Shown piece after piece: positions 32,979-42,544 of a stretch of DNA of 45,753 bases. The translations under genes were made by a program, and so were the position numbers. The DNA lies in contig DEQQ01000047.1 in NCBI GenBank assembly GCA_002360455.1, forward strand, positions 1 to 45,753, given 5' to 3'. Source of the DNA: Saprospiraceae bacterium UBA3362. Its GTDB lineage: Bacteria; Bacteroidota; Bacteroidia; Chitinophagales; Saprospiraceae. Positions within the stretch are counted from its first letter, which is position 1; every line of letters begins with the position of its first letter. The notes beneath the pieces were generated by a model that ran no database searches, was not told the DNA's origin, and was given only the letters and a program-made list of their open reading frames with translations.

Positions 32979-33689
32979 TCATTTTGTATAAATAGCTGGA
33001 TAATATTCTATTCCTAAGCAACCTTTTTGTACTTGTATAGGAAAATATTCTTGATTTCCCAAGGAATTATAAAAAAGCTTAGAAACCTTAATCTCAGGAT
33101 TTCTCAAGAGATTCCCAAAGGGCTCCAGACTGAGGAGGTAGAAAGATGAATCCGATGAATTAAGTTTGATATCAATGATTCTTGTACGATGCAGTACGGA
33201 TGTTCTATTTCCAAAATGGCTATTGATATGGGTAACTGCTCCGAATGCCCAAAGTAATGAAATTAGTCTAAAGGTCTTCCATCTTTTTGGAAAAAGACAT
33301 TGGAGAGTAAAATCCTTGATAGCCAACTTGTGAAGAAGAAAGAAAATGAAAGTGCTTGTAAGGCAAAGTATTATCATGCGACCATATGAACAATGATTGT
33401 ATAATGAATGGGCCTGATCACTCAAAACGACCGCCGAGCCAATTACAGCACACGGAATAAAAACCACAGTTTGATTGTATTTTTTGGAATGCCAATGATT
33501 GAAATACGACTCGGTTTCTCTGGCTGAAAAAAATATTCCGACCAGTGATAATGCAATAAAAAATACAACTGCAAAGGTTGAAAAGGAATGAGCAAACAAC
33601 CCAACCATCGATACAGAAATGATCATAACCTTAGCTATAGAAGTTTGCATAAATTGCATTAGTCTTTCTTTTATACGGTTATAATACAT
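32979..33689 (-). CDS. Hypothetical membrane protein, 236 aa
   Basis: Family not recognised. About five hydrophobic segments are visible: near residues 17-34, 36-52, 74-92, 103-120 and 136-152. The C-terminal about 75 residues are soluble and would end on one side of the membrane. Basic N-terminus. First gene of a two-gene minus-strand unit with the 282-aa protein. Confidence 0.65.
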   Translation of the reverse strand: MYYNRIKERLMQFMQTSIAKVMIISVSMVGLFAHSFSTFAVVFFIALSLVGIFFSARETESYFNHWHSKKYNQTVVFIPCAVIGSAVVLSDQAHSLYNHCSYGRMIILCLTSTFIFFLLHKLAIKDFTLQCLFPKRWKTFRLISLLWAFGAVTHINSHFGNRTSVLHRTRIIDIKLNSSDSSFYLLSLEPFGNLLRNPEIKVSKLFYNSLGNQEYFPIQVQKGCLGIEYYPAIYTK

Positions 33690-33853
33690 TAGGACTGTAA
33701 ATATTGAATAGACAAAAGTAATAGCTTTGATCTATTATTTATTAAATAATTATCTAAGCGATTATAAGAAAATTTATTCGCTATCCTTGACATGCTTTAA
33801 TGTTGACCAAATTAAAAATTGATGTAAAGGCACTTGGATTCATTATACAAAAC

Positions 33854-33892
33854 AAAAAATCCGTAGTACTTTACAATACTACGGACTTTTTG
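33854..33892. terminator. Hairpin terminator after PKD-cyclophilin gene
   Basis: TCCGTAGTA (33860-33868) pairs perfectly with TACTACGGA (33877-33885), flanked by A- and T-runs so that it can work in both directions. It lies just past the stop of the minus-strand gene at 33911. Confidence 0.85.
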
Positions 33893-33910
33893 TTTATTGC
33901 TTTTTGAACT

Positions 33911-34801
33911 CTATTTGAGAACAACCATTTTCATTTTTACATCTTGTTCGGGTCTGTCTCCTCTTTGTGTTTTTGTAGCTGCGATCTTATCTATCACATC
34001 CAATCCATCAATGACTTCTCCATAGACAGTATATTCCATATCCAAAAATGGGGTTCCGCCCATTTCCATATAAGCTTTCTTTTGGGCTTCGGAGTATTTT
34101 ATTCCTTTTTGATCTTCCATTCTAGAAAGTGCAGCTTCAGATTGTTTGGTTCCCTGTACTATATAAAATTGAGAACCGGAACTTTTTTTCTGCGGATTGA
34201 TTTGATCTCCTGTTCTTGCTGCAGCCAACGCTCCTTTTTTATGAATAAACTTTGGATTAAACTCGGCATCTACCGTGTAACCCGGACCACCTGAACCAAG
34301 ATTTTTTCCTGCGACAGCATTTTTAGAATCCGGATCTCCACCCTGAATCATAAACCCATTGATCACACGATGAAACAAAAGATCATCATAATAATGTTGT
34401 TCGGCGAGTTTGATAAAATTATCTCTGTGGTGCGGTGTTTCATCATATAGTTTAATCAACATATTGCCCATTGGAGTTTGTAATTCAACGAGACAATCTG
34501 TTGTAGCTTGTACTTGGATATCCATCTTACTGATTTTTGTTTTATTGGCTTTTGTTGTTTTTAAAGTAACTGTTCTCGTTCCTGATTTTAGAAAACGGTG
34601 CTCAGGAAATTTACTAGTACTCTTTTCTCCATCACCAAAATCCCATTCATAGTTTTCGGCGTCCTGAATTGAAGGACTGAGTTTTACTTTTTGTGACAAT
34701 TGAATCTGTTTTTGATCGGCAACAATTTGCAACATATTCTTAGAACATGAGTACAACCAAATACTGCACAAGATCAAAACAAATATAAAAATTCGGTTCA
34801 T
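33911..34801 (-). CDS. Peptidyl-prolyl isomerase lipoprotein with PKD domain
   Basis: A 296-residue lipoprotein (lipobox LYSC, Cys19). Residues about 28-97 form a PKD/Ig-like domain (YEWDFGDGE...HRFLKSGTRTVTLKT). A cyclophilin domain follows from about 103: TPMGNMLIKLYDETPHHRDNF, LLFHRVINGFMIQGGDP and GSQFYIVQG, with the catalytic Arg in FHRV. Cyclophilins speed up folding at proline bonds; here it acts outside the cytoplasm. It sits next to a second cyclophilin lipoprotein, 27 bp downstream of it, likely a tandem duplication with the PKD domain gained or lost. Confidence 0.93.
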   Translation of the reverse strand: MNRIFIFVLILCSIWLYSCSKNMLQIVADQKQIQLSQKVKLSPSIQDAENYEWDFGDGEKSTSKFPEHRFLKSGTRTVTLKTTKANKTKISKMDIQVQATTDCLVELQTPMGNMLIKLYDETPHHRDNFIKLAEQHYYDDLLFHRVINGFMIQGGDPDSKNAVAGKNLGSGGPGYTVDAEFNPKFIHKKGALAAARTGDQINPQKKSSGSQFYIVQGTKQSEAALSRMEDQKGIKYSEAQKKAYMEMGGTPFLDMEYTVYGEVIDGLDVIDKIAATKTQRGDRPEQDVKMKMVVLK

Positions 34802-34828
34802 AGGAATAGAATTAGGTTCTTTAAAGAA

Positions 34829-35494
34829 TTATAATAATTTAATTTGCATTCTGATGTCTTGCTCCGGTCTGTTGGCTTCATTCGTTCTTACGGCTGCAAT
34901 TTTATCTATTACCTCCAGTCCATCTACCACTTCTCCAAATGCAGTATACTCATTATCCAAGAATGGTGCGCCACCAACTTGAGCGTATTTGTTGATTTCT
35001 TCTTGAGTATATTGAATTCCTTTTTGTGCTGCAAATCCTTGAAGATCCGAGCTTGATACAGGCCTTCCCTGAACAATATAAAATTGGGATCCTGACGATC
35101 TCTTTCTTGGATTTTGGGCATCAGACAGCCTTGCCGCAGCCAATACTCCTTTGAAGTGTTTACGCCCAAACTCAGGTTCGATATTGTAGTCCGGACCTCC
35201 ACCTCCCAACATGGCTCCAGGAGCCGCATTTTTAGAATGTGGATCTCCTCCTTGAATCATAAATCCATTGATTACTCTATGAAACAATAACTCATTATAA
35301 TAACCTTCTTTGACCAATTTAATAAAATTGTCTCTGTGTTTAGGAGTAGAGTTATACAACTTTACCGTCATTTTGCCCATGTTTGTGGTAATTTCTACCA
35401 AGGTTTCTCCATCTTTGGTCTTTTTCGGACCTGTATTGCATGAAACCAGCAGAATGGCTGCTATTAAACTTAATAAGAATTGGAATCTGGCCAT
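34829..35494 (-). CDS. Cyclophilin-type peptidyl-prolyl isomerase lipoprotein
   Basis: A 221-residue lipoprotein with lipobox LVSC (Cys19 from MARFQF). The start at 35494 is chosen because the -7 box at 35510-35517 places transcription start near 35503, downstream of the alternative ATG at 35512. Cyclophilin motifs: KLYNSTPKHRDNF, LLFHRVINGFMIQGGDP, GSQFYIVQGRP and FGEVVDGLEVIDKIA. Highly similar to the PKD-bearing neighbour downstream, with which it is probably co-transcribed. Confidence 0.93.
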   Translation of the reverse strand: MARFQFLLSLIAAILLVSCNTGPKKTKDGETLVEITTNMGKMTVKLYNSTPKHRDNFIKLVKEGYYNELLFHRVINGFMIQGGDPHSKNAAPGAMLGGGGPDYNIEPEFGRKHFKGVLAAARLSDAQNPRKRSSGSQFYIVQGRPVSSSDLQGFAAQKGIQYTQEEINKYAQVGGAPFLDNEYTAFGEVVDGLEVIDKIAAVRTNEANRPEQDIRMQIKLL

Positions 35495-35509
35495 TTCAAA
35501 AATTTTCTG

Positions 35510-35517
35510 CAAAGATA
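35510..35517 (-). promoter_or_regulatory. -7 promoter element for the cyclophilin pair (TATCTTTG)
   Basis: Minus-strand TATCTTTG, an exact match to TAnnTTTG, 15 bp before the chosen start; it decides between two possible ATGs. Confidence 0.6.
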
Positions 35518-35736
35518 ATATAAATTAAATAAAATTATAATATATAAAAATGAATTAAATTTATTTCTCCTTTATTCAATGGCAAGTCCTAAGTGACTGT
35601 TTTAGAAATCCAACTAAAGTAAGGAACTGTCGAATATACCAAAGGGGAAGAATAGACATTAGACTCCTGTAATGGATACAATCTATTATTGAATGAAAAT
35701 TTCAATTGGAACTTTGAAATGAATTATTTTTGGACA

Positions 35737-36129
35737 ATGGAATCAGAAATAATTTCTTTTAACTCTCAACTCTCAGCTACCGATGGTGAGATTTGTACTC
35801 TGCTGGCTCAAACCATTGAAGCCGAATTATGTGATGCTGAAAATAAAATTTGGCACGGGCATCCGGTTTGGTTTTTGGATGGGAATCCTATCGTCGGTTA
35901 CAGCAAACAAAAAAAAGGGATAAGATTGATGTTTTGGAGTGGTGCAGATTTTAATGAATCGAATTTGAATGAACTGGGTTCAAAATTTAAAGATGCTTCC
36001 ATTTTTTACAACAATTCCGGCGCAATTGATCCTATAGAATTGAATCGATGGTTAAAAAAATCTCGCGAGATCCAATGGGACTATAAAAATCTGGTTAAAA
36101 GAAAAGGCAAATTGGAGAGACTTAAATAA
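35737..36129 (+). CDS. DUF1801 family protein
   Basis: About 130 residues of the DUF1801/YdhG fold. KIWHGHPVWFLDGNPIVGYSKQKKGIRLMFWSGADF is the conserved core in pattern, followed by ASIFYNNSGAI and a basic tail. Starts at 35689 and 35719 are in frame; MESEI at 35737 matches the usual family opening best. The family is of unknown function, distantly related to frataxin-like folds. Single gene, convergent with the minus-strand operon. Confidence 0.82.
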   Translation: MESEIISFNSQLSATDGEICTLLAQTIEAELCDAENKIWHGHPVWFLDGNPIVGYSKQKKGIRLMFWSGADFNESNLNELGSKFKDASIFYNNSGAIDPIELNRWLKKSREIQWDYKNLVKRKGKLERLK

Positions 36130-36150
36130 GGGTATTGCCAATAGATTTCT

Positions 36151-36507
36151 TTATTCTTCTTCTCCCAACTCTTGCTTGAAATATTGAATTATTTGTTGCT
36201 TAAGAAAAACTTCTTGCTCTTTTAGTCCTTTGATGGTAAAGGGTTTCAATAGATCATAATGCGGCCAACCGTCTGCATCCAATCCTTTAAAACTATAATA
36301 CCCTTCCTGGCTCAATAATCTGCAGGAAGCAATGTGCAACAAATCTTGTTTTTCCTCCTTGGTCCACTTTTCTTTTAGCATGCCCAATTCCTGAATCCCT
36401 ATAAGCAAAAGAATCGCATTCAAATCAGGTAAATCTGATTTGCGAAATCGATCCTTGATCCAATGTCGCACTTTTAACCATTCAAAATCCAATTGCCATT
36501 GTTCCAT
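36151..36507 (-). CDS. Hypothetical protein, 118 aa, end of operon
   Basis: Family not recognised. Soluble, no signal peptide, mostly helical, opening MEQWQLDFEWLKVRHWIKDRF. A segment SCRLLSQEGYYSFKGLDADGWPHYDLLKP sits in the middle. Its ATG shares one base with the stop of the upstream permease gene (TAATG), so it is translationally coupled. Similar small proteins beside this permease occur in other Bacteroidota as far as I recall. Confidence 0.75.
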   Translation of the reverse strand: MEQWQLDFEWLKVRHWIKDRFRKSDLPDLNAILLLIGIQELGMLKEKWTKEEKQDLLHIASCRLLSQEGYYSFKGLDADGWPHYDLLKPFTIKGLKEQEVFLKQQIIQYFKQELGEEE

Positions 36508-37724
36508 TACTCTTCTCTAAATATGGGTTTAAATTCGGAAATTTTATAGGTAGGAATCAGTGAGGCCAAATAAGAAATGAGCATCACTGTAATGCCTACA
36601 ATCACAAAATCCATTGCACGTAATTCCATAGGATATGAATCAATAATGAACTCTTCCGGTACACCAATAAGTTTGTATTTTTTCTGCAAAAAATAAAATA
36701 CAATTGAAAGTAAAAATCCGATGAACAATCCAATACTACTAATCATTAATCCAAGACGTACAAAACTTCTTTGAACCTGATGATTGTACATTCCTAGCGA
36801 TTTTAAAATACTGATGTCTCTTCTTTTGTCAAGAACAATCATCCACACAGCTCCCACCAAGGTAAAGGAGACCAAAAGTAAAGTCAAAGAAAATAATGCA
36901 AAAAACAACCATTTTTCCAATTTCATTATTTTCAAAAAAGTCTCATCCTGCTTTGCTCGATCTTTTACAATGTAAAGATCTCCTGCCAATGTTTTGATCT
37001 GCTTCACTGCATTTTCAGAGGCAGAAGAACCTTTATGCAGCTCAATATTGAGCGAGGAAAGATTCATACTATCGCCTATATAATTCCGCAGGGTTTGAAG
37101 TGGACACAGGACCAATTCATTATCGGATTCTTGGTGAAAACTAAAAGCACCTTCGGGCCGTAACTGTAGCCTGGAAATGCTTTTATGCAAAGAGATTTCT
37201 TTTAGCTTGGAGTCGGGAGAAAAAACATACAATTCCTGCAATGGATCTTGAAGGTCTATACCCAACTTATTAAACACTCCTAAAGCAATGATTGCATGAT
37301 GTGTTTGATTCAAATCGGATACTCCCTCTACTATTGCAGAATCCAAGGCAAAAATTGAAATGCAATTGGTATCAATCCCTTTGACTATCCCAAAATCTTG
37401 CGCTTCTCCGTATTGAAACATTGCCGTTTTTTCTAAACTTCTACCTATAGATTTAACTTCCGGAATTTGTTTTATTTTCTGAATAAAAAAAGAATCTTCC
37501 TCGAAGTAAGCTCCGGTTTTGGATACGATCTTAATGTCAGGATTGTGTTTGGAAAAAAGTCCTGATAACAAATCTTCAAAGCCATTAAAAACACTCAATA
37601 CGAGAATTAAGGAAGCAGATCCCAATGTTAATCCCAAGATGGTAATGCCCGTTATCCAATGAATGGCATTGGCAGAGGTTTTACCAAATAAATAGCGCAG
37701 CGATATTTTAGTTCCTAAATTCAT
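36507..37724 (-). CDS. ABC transporter permease, LolE/FtsX type
   Basis: A 405-residue inner-membrane permease of the lipoprotein-releasing/MacB-FtsX class. Four membrane helices: about residues 22-46, then after a 220-residue periplasmic domain, about 268-292, 318-342 and 370-393. N-terminal SLRYLFGKTSANAIHWITGITILGLTLGSASLI and the cytoplasmic DKRRDISILKSLGM are hallmarks of LolC/E. It probably extracts lipoproteins for delivery to the outer membrane, with an ATPase (LolD) encoded elsewhere. Overlaps the GH3 gene stop by 4 nt. Confidence 0.88.
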   Translation of the reverse strand: MNLGTKISLRYLFGKTSANAIHWITGITILGLTLGSASLILVLSVFNGFEDLLSGLFSKHNPDIKIVSKTGAYFEEDSFFIQKIKQIPEVKSIGRSLEKTAMFQYGEAQDFGIVKGIDTNCISIFALDSAIVEGVSDLNQTHHAIIALGVFNKLGIDLQDPLQELYVFSPDSKLKEISLHKSISRLQLRPEGAFSFHQESDNELVLCPLQTLRNYIGDSMNLSSLNIELHKGSSASENAVKQIKTLAGDLYIVKDRAKQDETFLKIMKLEKWLFFALFSLTLLLVSFTLVGAVWMIVLDKRRDISILKSLGMYNHQVQRSFVRLGLMISSIGLFIGFLLSIVFYFLQKKYKLIGVPEEFIIDSYPMELRAMDFVIVGITVMLISYLASLIPTYKISEFKPIFREE

Positions 37725-40618
37725 TGATCTAATCTCGCTTTATAAATGATGTCTTGTATTTTGGTTCTATATCTGTTTCTGTGCAATTTATTGATGTTTG
37801 AATTGGGATAAGTTCTATTGGACAAGAATACAAAGATCAAATCGTTTTCAGGGTCAGCCCAAGTACATGTTCCTGTAAATCCTTGATGTCCAAAAGTCTT
37901 CGGACTTGCCAGGGCGGAAACATAAGGATTTTCATTGGGCTCAAGTTCGGGAAGGTCAAAACAAAGAGCGCGGCGTTTGAGTAATGGGTCTCTTGAAGTG
38001 AAAATTCTAATACTTCCTCCGCTGATCAATTCTTTTCCTCCAACATAACCTAGATTCAAATAAGTCTGCATAATCTGAGCTACTTCTTTTGCATTCGAGA
38101 ACAGTCCTGCATGGCCAGACACTCCATGTGTGATAGCGGCTCCCATGTCATGAACATAGCCCTGAATCTCTCTGTATCTCCAATATCGATCATCCTCTGA
38201 AGGTGCGATACGGTTAGGATCTACTCCATTTTCTCTCGGATTGAATAATGTATTATGGAGTCCGATTTTCGAATAAAATTCTGATTGCAAAAACTGTGTA
38301 AAGGATTGACGTGTATATTTTCTAATAAGTTCAGGGATAAAATAATAACCCAAATCAGAATATAAATATTTTACACTATCGTGCAATCTACTTGTGTATA
38401 TTTTTTGATAAAGGGTATCCAAAAAATCATTTCTCATATAGAGACTGTCACAAAGTTTGAGCTGGAACGAATCCTGAAATTCTTTGCGATAATAGATTGG
38501 GTCTTGCAAGTTAAAGGTATCAGGAGAAATCAAACTTGCTTTATAAAAAGGAATCCAAGAAATAAATCGAGCTTGGTGAAGTAAAAAATCTTTATAGACT
38601 ATTTGCTCCTTATTGGTTCCGATTAGGTTTGGAATATCTGCAGAAATTTTTTTTTTAGAATCCCATTCACCTCGATCATTCAAAATCATAAGCGAAGGCG
38701 CTGTTGCTGTTATTTTGGTTAAAGAAGCTAAATCATAAAGGGTTTCTTCTTGCACAGGAATCAAAGAATCATATCTTAAATACCCAAAATAATTTTCATA
38801 TATAATCTTACCATGCCTGGCCACAACCACCTGTCCTCCGGGGCTTGCTTTTTCTTTTACTATTTCTGCAACTACAGCATCTATAGATTCCAATACTTTG
38901 GAATCCATGTTTTGTTCTTCAGGCAAACTGTATCCTAACCGATACAAACTTGGTCTTAGAATAGACTTTCTCTTCATTCCTATAAAAACAGGCACTAATC
39001 CCTGAATAGGATCTGTACCAAATATCATTTGTGCTGTGATGTCCTGCATCATGGGATTGTCTTCATAAGACAATATTATAGAAGAAGCAGTAGGAAAAAG
39101 TGAACTAATGTAAGGGTTTCCAAACAACACTATGTGTGTCTTCTTACTGTCGCACAATTCTTGAATTGCTTGAACAGTTTCTTGATGTAAGCCATAATTT
39201 TTTGACTGAATATAATTGTATCTATGGATACTAATCCAAACCTCGTCTGCACTATTGATCTTATCTGTCAATTGATCTTTCCAACTTTGTTTGTGATCGA
39301 ATTGAACGAATGTAGCTTTACTAAATTTTTCAAATCGCTTTTGAAACAATGGTTTGTCCTCGACACCCAAGGAAACAACAAGATACTTTTTATTTAATTC
39401 TCTAACAGGAATTGAACTTTCTTGATCCTTGTATAAGGTAACGGCTTCTCTATAAATTTTAGCTTTTAATTTTTTTGCATTGGCGGAGTTCAATTTATTT
39501 TTCAGTTGTTGGTAACTCAGGTCTTTCCATTCATATAAACCGAATTTGTATTTTGCCAACAACACTCTTTTCACCTTATCATTAAGCTCATCCTCGTTCC
39601 ATTCCTTATTCTTTAGAGCTTGTTCGATTCTGTCTAGAGCCGCCTCAACTTTCTGACTAAGTAAAACAATATCATTGCCTGCCTGTAAAGCTGAAAGCTC
39701 AACATCTACAGTATAATTTAATACACCCTTCATCTCCAGTGCATCGGTGATGATGAGCCCCTGATAATTAAGTTTGTCTCTGAGCAGATCATGAACAATT
39801 TTTTTAGAGAGAGAAGAAGGTATCTTTTGCAAACTGTCCAATGATGGAATATTCATGTGAGCCACCATTACCGCATCAGGGTAATGTTGCAACAAGGCTC
39901 TGTAAGGATACAATTCTACGCTATCCAAACGATCTAATTGGTGGATCAGTTGTGGTAGATCATAGTGTGAGTCCAAGTCAGTGTCGCCATGTCCGGGAAA
40001 ATGTTTCAAACAGGTCATCACTCCTCCATCCTGCATTCCTCTCATGTATGCAAAAGCCTTGCCCGTGACCTGATTTCGATCAGACCCAAACGATCGTTCA
40101 TTGATCACCGGATTGTTTGCATTGCTGTTTATATCTACAACGGGAGCAAAATTCATGTGCACTCCTACAGCATGAAGTTGATTTGCAACTTCTTTTCCCA
40201 TTTCATAAATAAGCTCATTGTTCTGCAAAGCTCCCAATGTAATTTGTTTAGGCATTGCAATGGCATCAGATTTTAATCTCATTGCAGGACCGTGCTCAGC
40301 ATCCATACTGATCAGCAATGGAATTTTAGAAAGCTTTTGATATTCATTGATCAGTTGAATTTGTTTTTCGGCAGTACCTTGAAAAAAACAAAGTCCGCCG
40401 ATCTGTTCTTTCTCAATGAGTTTTCGCACTAATTCCTCATTGGACTGATCCTGATTACTCATAGCTCTCACCATAAAAAGTTGAGCTATTTTCTCCCTCT
40501 GTGTCATCGTTTGTAGCTTGGACTGAACCCACAGTTCGGCAGTGTTCTGTGCCTTGGTCACAAGGTTTAGGCAGAAAAGAAAAAACAAAAGCAGAGATTT
40601 GATTTTATTGTATGCCAT
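37721..40618 (-). CDS. GH3 beta-N-acetylhexosaminidase fused to a beta-lactamase-type serine hydrolase
   Basis: A 965-residue exported two-domain protein with signal peptide 1-23 (LVTKAQ). Residues about 30-360 are a family 3 glycoside hydrolase: the NagZ signature KHFPGHGDTDLDSH and nucleophile Asp in LIITDALEMKGV. A GH3 C-terminal-like domain follows to about 560. The last 370 residues are a class C beta-lactamase/DD-peptidase fold: SLTK nucleophile motif, YSD as the second motif (usually YSN/YAN) and HQGFTGT as the third. The pair suggests turnover of peptidoglycan sugar and peptide parts in the periplasm. The fusion is known in Bacteroidota. Overlaps neighbours by 14 and 4 nt. Confidence 0.92.
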   Translation of the reverse strand: MAYNKIKSLLLFFLFCLNLVTKAQNTAELWVQSKLQTMTQREKIAQLFMVRAMSNQDQSNEELVRKLIEKEQIGGLCFFQGTAEKQIQLINEYQKLSKIPLLISMDAEHGPAMRLKSDAIAMPKQITLGALQNNELIYEMGKEVANQLHAVGVHMNFAPVVDINSNANNPVINERSFGSDRNQVTGKAFAYMRGMQDGGVMTCLKHFPGHGDTDLDSHYDLPQLIHQLDRLDSVELYPYRALLQHYPDAVMVAHMNIPSLDSLQKIPSSLSKKIVHDLLRDKLNYQGLIITDALEMKGVLNYTVDVELSALQAGNDIVLLSQKVEAALDRIEQALKNKEWNEDELNDKVKRVLLAKYKFGLYEWKDLSYQQLKNKLNSANAKKLKAKIYREAVTLYKDQESSIPVRELNKKYLVVSLGVEDKPLFQKRFEKFSKATFVQFDHKQSWKDQLTDKINSADEVWISIHRYNYIQSKNYGLHQETVQAIQELCDSKKTHIVLFGNPYISSLFPTASSIILSYEDNPMMQDITAQMIFGTDPIQGLVPVFIGMKRKSILRPSLYRLGYSLPEEQNMDSKVLESIDAVVAEIVKEKASPGGQVVVARHGKIIYENYFGYLRYDSLIPVQEETLYDLASLTKITATAPSLMILNDRGEWDSKKKISADIPNLIGTNKEQIVYKDFLLHQARFISWIPFYKASLISPDTFNLQDPIYYRKEFQDSFQLKLCDSLYMRNDFLDTLYQKIYTSRLHDSVKYLYSDLGYYFIPELIRKYTRQSFTQFLQSEFYSKIGLHNTLFNPRENGVDPNRIAPSEDDRYWRYREIQGYVHDMGAAITHGVSGHAGLFSNAKEVAQIMQTYLNLGYVGGKELISGGSIRIFTSRDPLLKRRALCFDLPELEPNENPYVSALASPKTFGHQGFTGTCTWADPENDLIFVFLSNRTYPNSNINKLHRNRYRTKIQDIIYKARLDQ

Positions 40619-42524
40619 TTTTTGTCTTTATTTCTGGATCCAATTCAATGGCTTTTTGTAAGGATTTCGTTGCCTCAATTTGATTCTTCATATTGGTATA
40701 AGTGATGAATAAATTGAAATAGGCTTGTGCGTTTTTTGGGTTGATTTCAATGGCCTTATTGAAGTATTGTATGGCCTCATTATATTGTTGTGCAAAACCG
40801 GAACTTATTCCTAATAATAAATACGATTCTTCATCTTTTGGGTCCAATTCGATAGCTTTTTTTAAATATAGATTTGCATTTTGTAAATCATTTTTCTCAC
40901 TACCCAATTGCTTTCCGTATTCTCTATAAGCTATCTGCAAATTGGCAGTGGCCGGCAAGTAATCCGGATCCATAGACAGAACATGTTGATATTGTTTTAT
41001 TGCATTTTCAAAATCTCTTTTCATACTATTGGCATCTCCGGATATCATATAGGCGTCTCTATAGGTGGGATGAAATTCTTTGGCTTTAGAAGCTAAAGAA
41101 AGTATTTTGTCAGCCTTAATATGGAGCTCTTTAGAATCTTTGGTTTGAATCAAATCTTCAAGCAAAACCCCTGCATAGGCCACATGAATTTTTGCAGATT
41201 TGGCTGAGTTTTGTATATCTGTAGAAAACAAGGTACGATCATTTTTCCATGCAAAATTCCTGCTGATCGTCTTTCCGCAAAACAGCAACAATACAAGTAC
41301 AAGTCCTGTAACTAAAACGGGTTTATGATTTTGAATCTGTGTTATTCCAAAAGCAACAGCTATTGAAAAACCTACACTCGACATAAATAAAAAGCGTTCT
41401 CCCATAAAAGTTCCGATCGGAAAAAACAAATTGGAAACGATGAGCAATGGAAATAAATAAGCAGCAATAGACCAACTTATTACAGGCTTTGTGGTGGTCT
41501 TCTTGATGGCATAACCAATCATTGCAATGTGTAAAACCAAGCTCAAAATCACCAAAGGATGAGTTATGGTTTTGGCAGTAATAGTGATTGGATAATAATC
41601 ATGGGTAAGAGGATGTGGCAAGACAAGCAAACCAATATCTCTCAATAAACAATACAAAACTGTACCCAGTTTTTCATTCACTGAATAAGGTATATATTGA
41701 CTTCCGGTCCATTTCAAAAACGGATTGTTCATCAATTCCCAACTCATTCCTCCGGTTGGATTCCAGCCTAAAATAGATCCGCGAACAATCAAAAAAAGAA
41801 AGCTAAATAGGAATAATACGATCGAAGGAAAAACCAGTGTAGAAATCCTCTGCTTTCTCACCATCCATGCAGCCAGCGGAATTAATCCCAAATAAGCAAT
41901 TGCATTTTCCTTAGAAAATAATCCCAACATCAAACTCAATCCACTCAAAAGTGAAAAAAGAAGTTTTCCGGATTTAATAGATTTCAAAAATAAAATTGCA
42001 CTTAACAAAGAAAACCCCAAGGCAAATACCTCATCCAATCCTTTGACATTGGCTACACATTCAGTATGCAAAGGATGCACAGCAAAAATCAGTGCAGACA
42101 AAAAAGCCATCCATTGCTCTCGACTTTGATCTATCTCAAGCAATAAATTTCTAAGAAAAAAATAAAATGTCAACACCAGCAATGAATAACATATCACAGC
42201 AAATAGATGAAAAATAAAGGGATCTTTCCCGAACAACTCTACTACAAGCGCAAAAGCAAAAAGAGTCATGGGTCTGTATCGTCCACCCGCAACCAATTTA
42301 TCCTTACCTTCTCTTTTAAAAAATCCCCTAAAAGAATCCTTGCTCCAAATGTTTCCAATTCCTTTTACACCCTGTTGCACAAATTCATTGTCAGAAATCA
42401 CAATGGCATCATCTAAGGTAAAATCATGCATCAGCGTATTGCCATACAATAAACAAGATAAGATGGCTAGAACTAAAATTTGGTTCTTGCTCACCGAAAG
42501 AAATCTTGTTATTTGTTCTATCAT
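40605..42524 (-). CDS. TMTC-like polytopic membrane protein with TPR repeats
   Basis: A 639-residue protein. The N-terminal about 420 residues hold ten or so hydrophobic helices and a GT-C-like first loop with the DDAIVI acidic pair, then YRPMTLF and FAVHPLHTECVANVKG, which match the TMTC/DUF1736 family of O-mannosyltransferase-like proteins. From about residue 440 there are several TPR repeats (AYMISGDANSMKRDFENAIKQY, SYLLLGISSGFAQQYNEAIQYF). The role may be glycosylation of surface proteins, but the donor and target are unknown. Its 3' end overlaps the GH3 gene start by 14 nt; yebC lies 20 bp upstream. Confidence 0.85.
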   Translation of the reverse strand: MIEQITRFLSVSKNQILVLAILSCLLYGNTLMHDFTLDDAIVISDNEFVQQGVKGIGNIWSKDSFRGFFKREGKDKLVAGGRYRPMTLFAFALVVELFGKDPFIFHLFAVICYSLLVLTFYFFLRNLLLEIDQSREQWMAFLSALIFAVHPLHTECVANVKGLDEVFALGFSLLSAILFLKSIKSGKLLFSLLSGLSLMLGLFSKENAIAYLGLIPLAAWMVRKQRISTLVFPSIVLFLFSFLFLIVRGSILGWNPTGGMSWELMNNPFLKWTGSQYIPYSVNEKLGTVLYCLLRDIGLLVLPHPLTHDYYPITITAKTITHPLVILSLVLHIAMIGYAIKKTTTKPVISWSIAAYLFPLLIVSNLFFPIGTFMGERFLFMSSVGFSIAVAFGITQIQNHKPVLVTGLVLVLLLFCGKTISRNFAWKNDRTLFSTDIQNSAKSAKIHVAYAGVLLEDLIQTKDSKELHIKADKILSLASKAKEFHPTYRDAYMISGDANSMKRDFENAIKQYQHVLSMDPDYLPATANLQIAYREYGKQLGSEKNDLQNANLYLKKAIELDPKDEESYLLLGISSGFAQQYNEAIQYFNKAIEINPKNAQAYFNLFITYTNMKNQIEATKSLQKAIELDPEIKTKNGIQ

Positions 42525-42544
42525 GAATTTAATTACAAGCTTGC

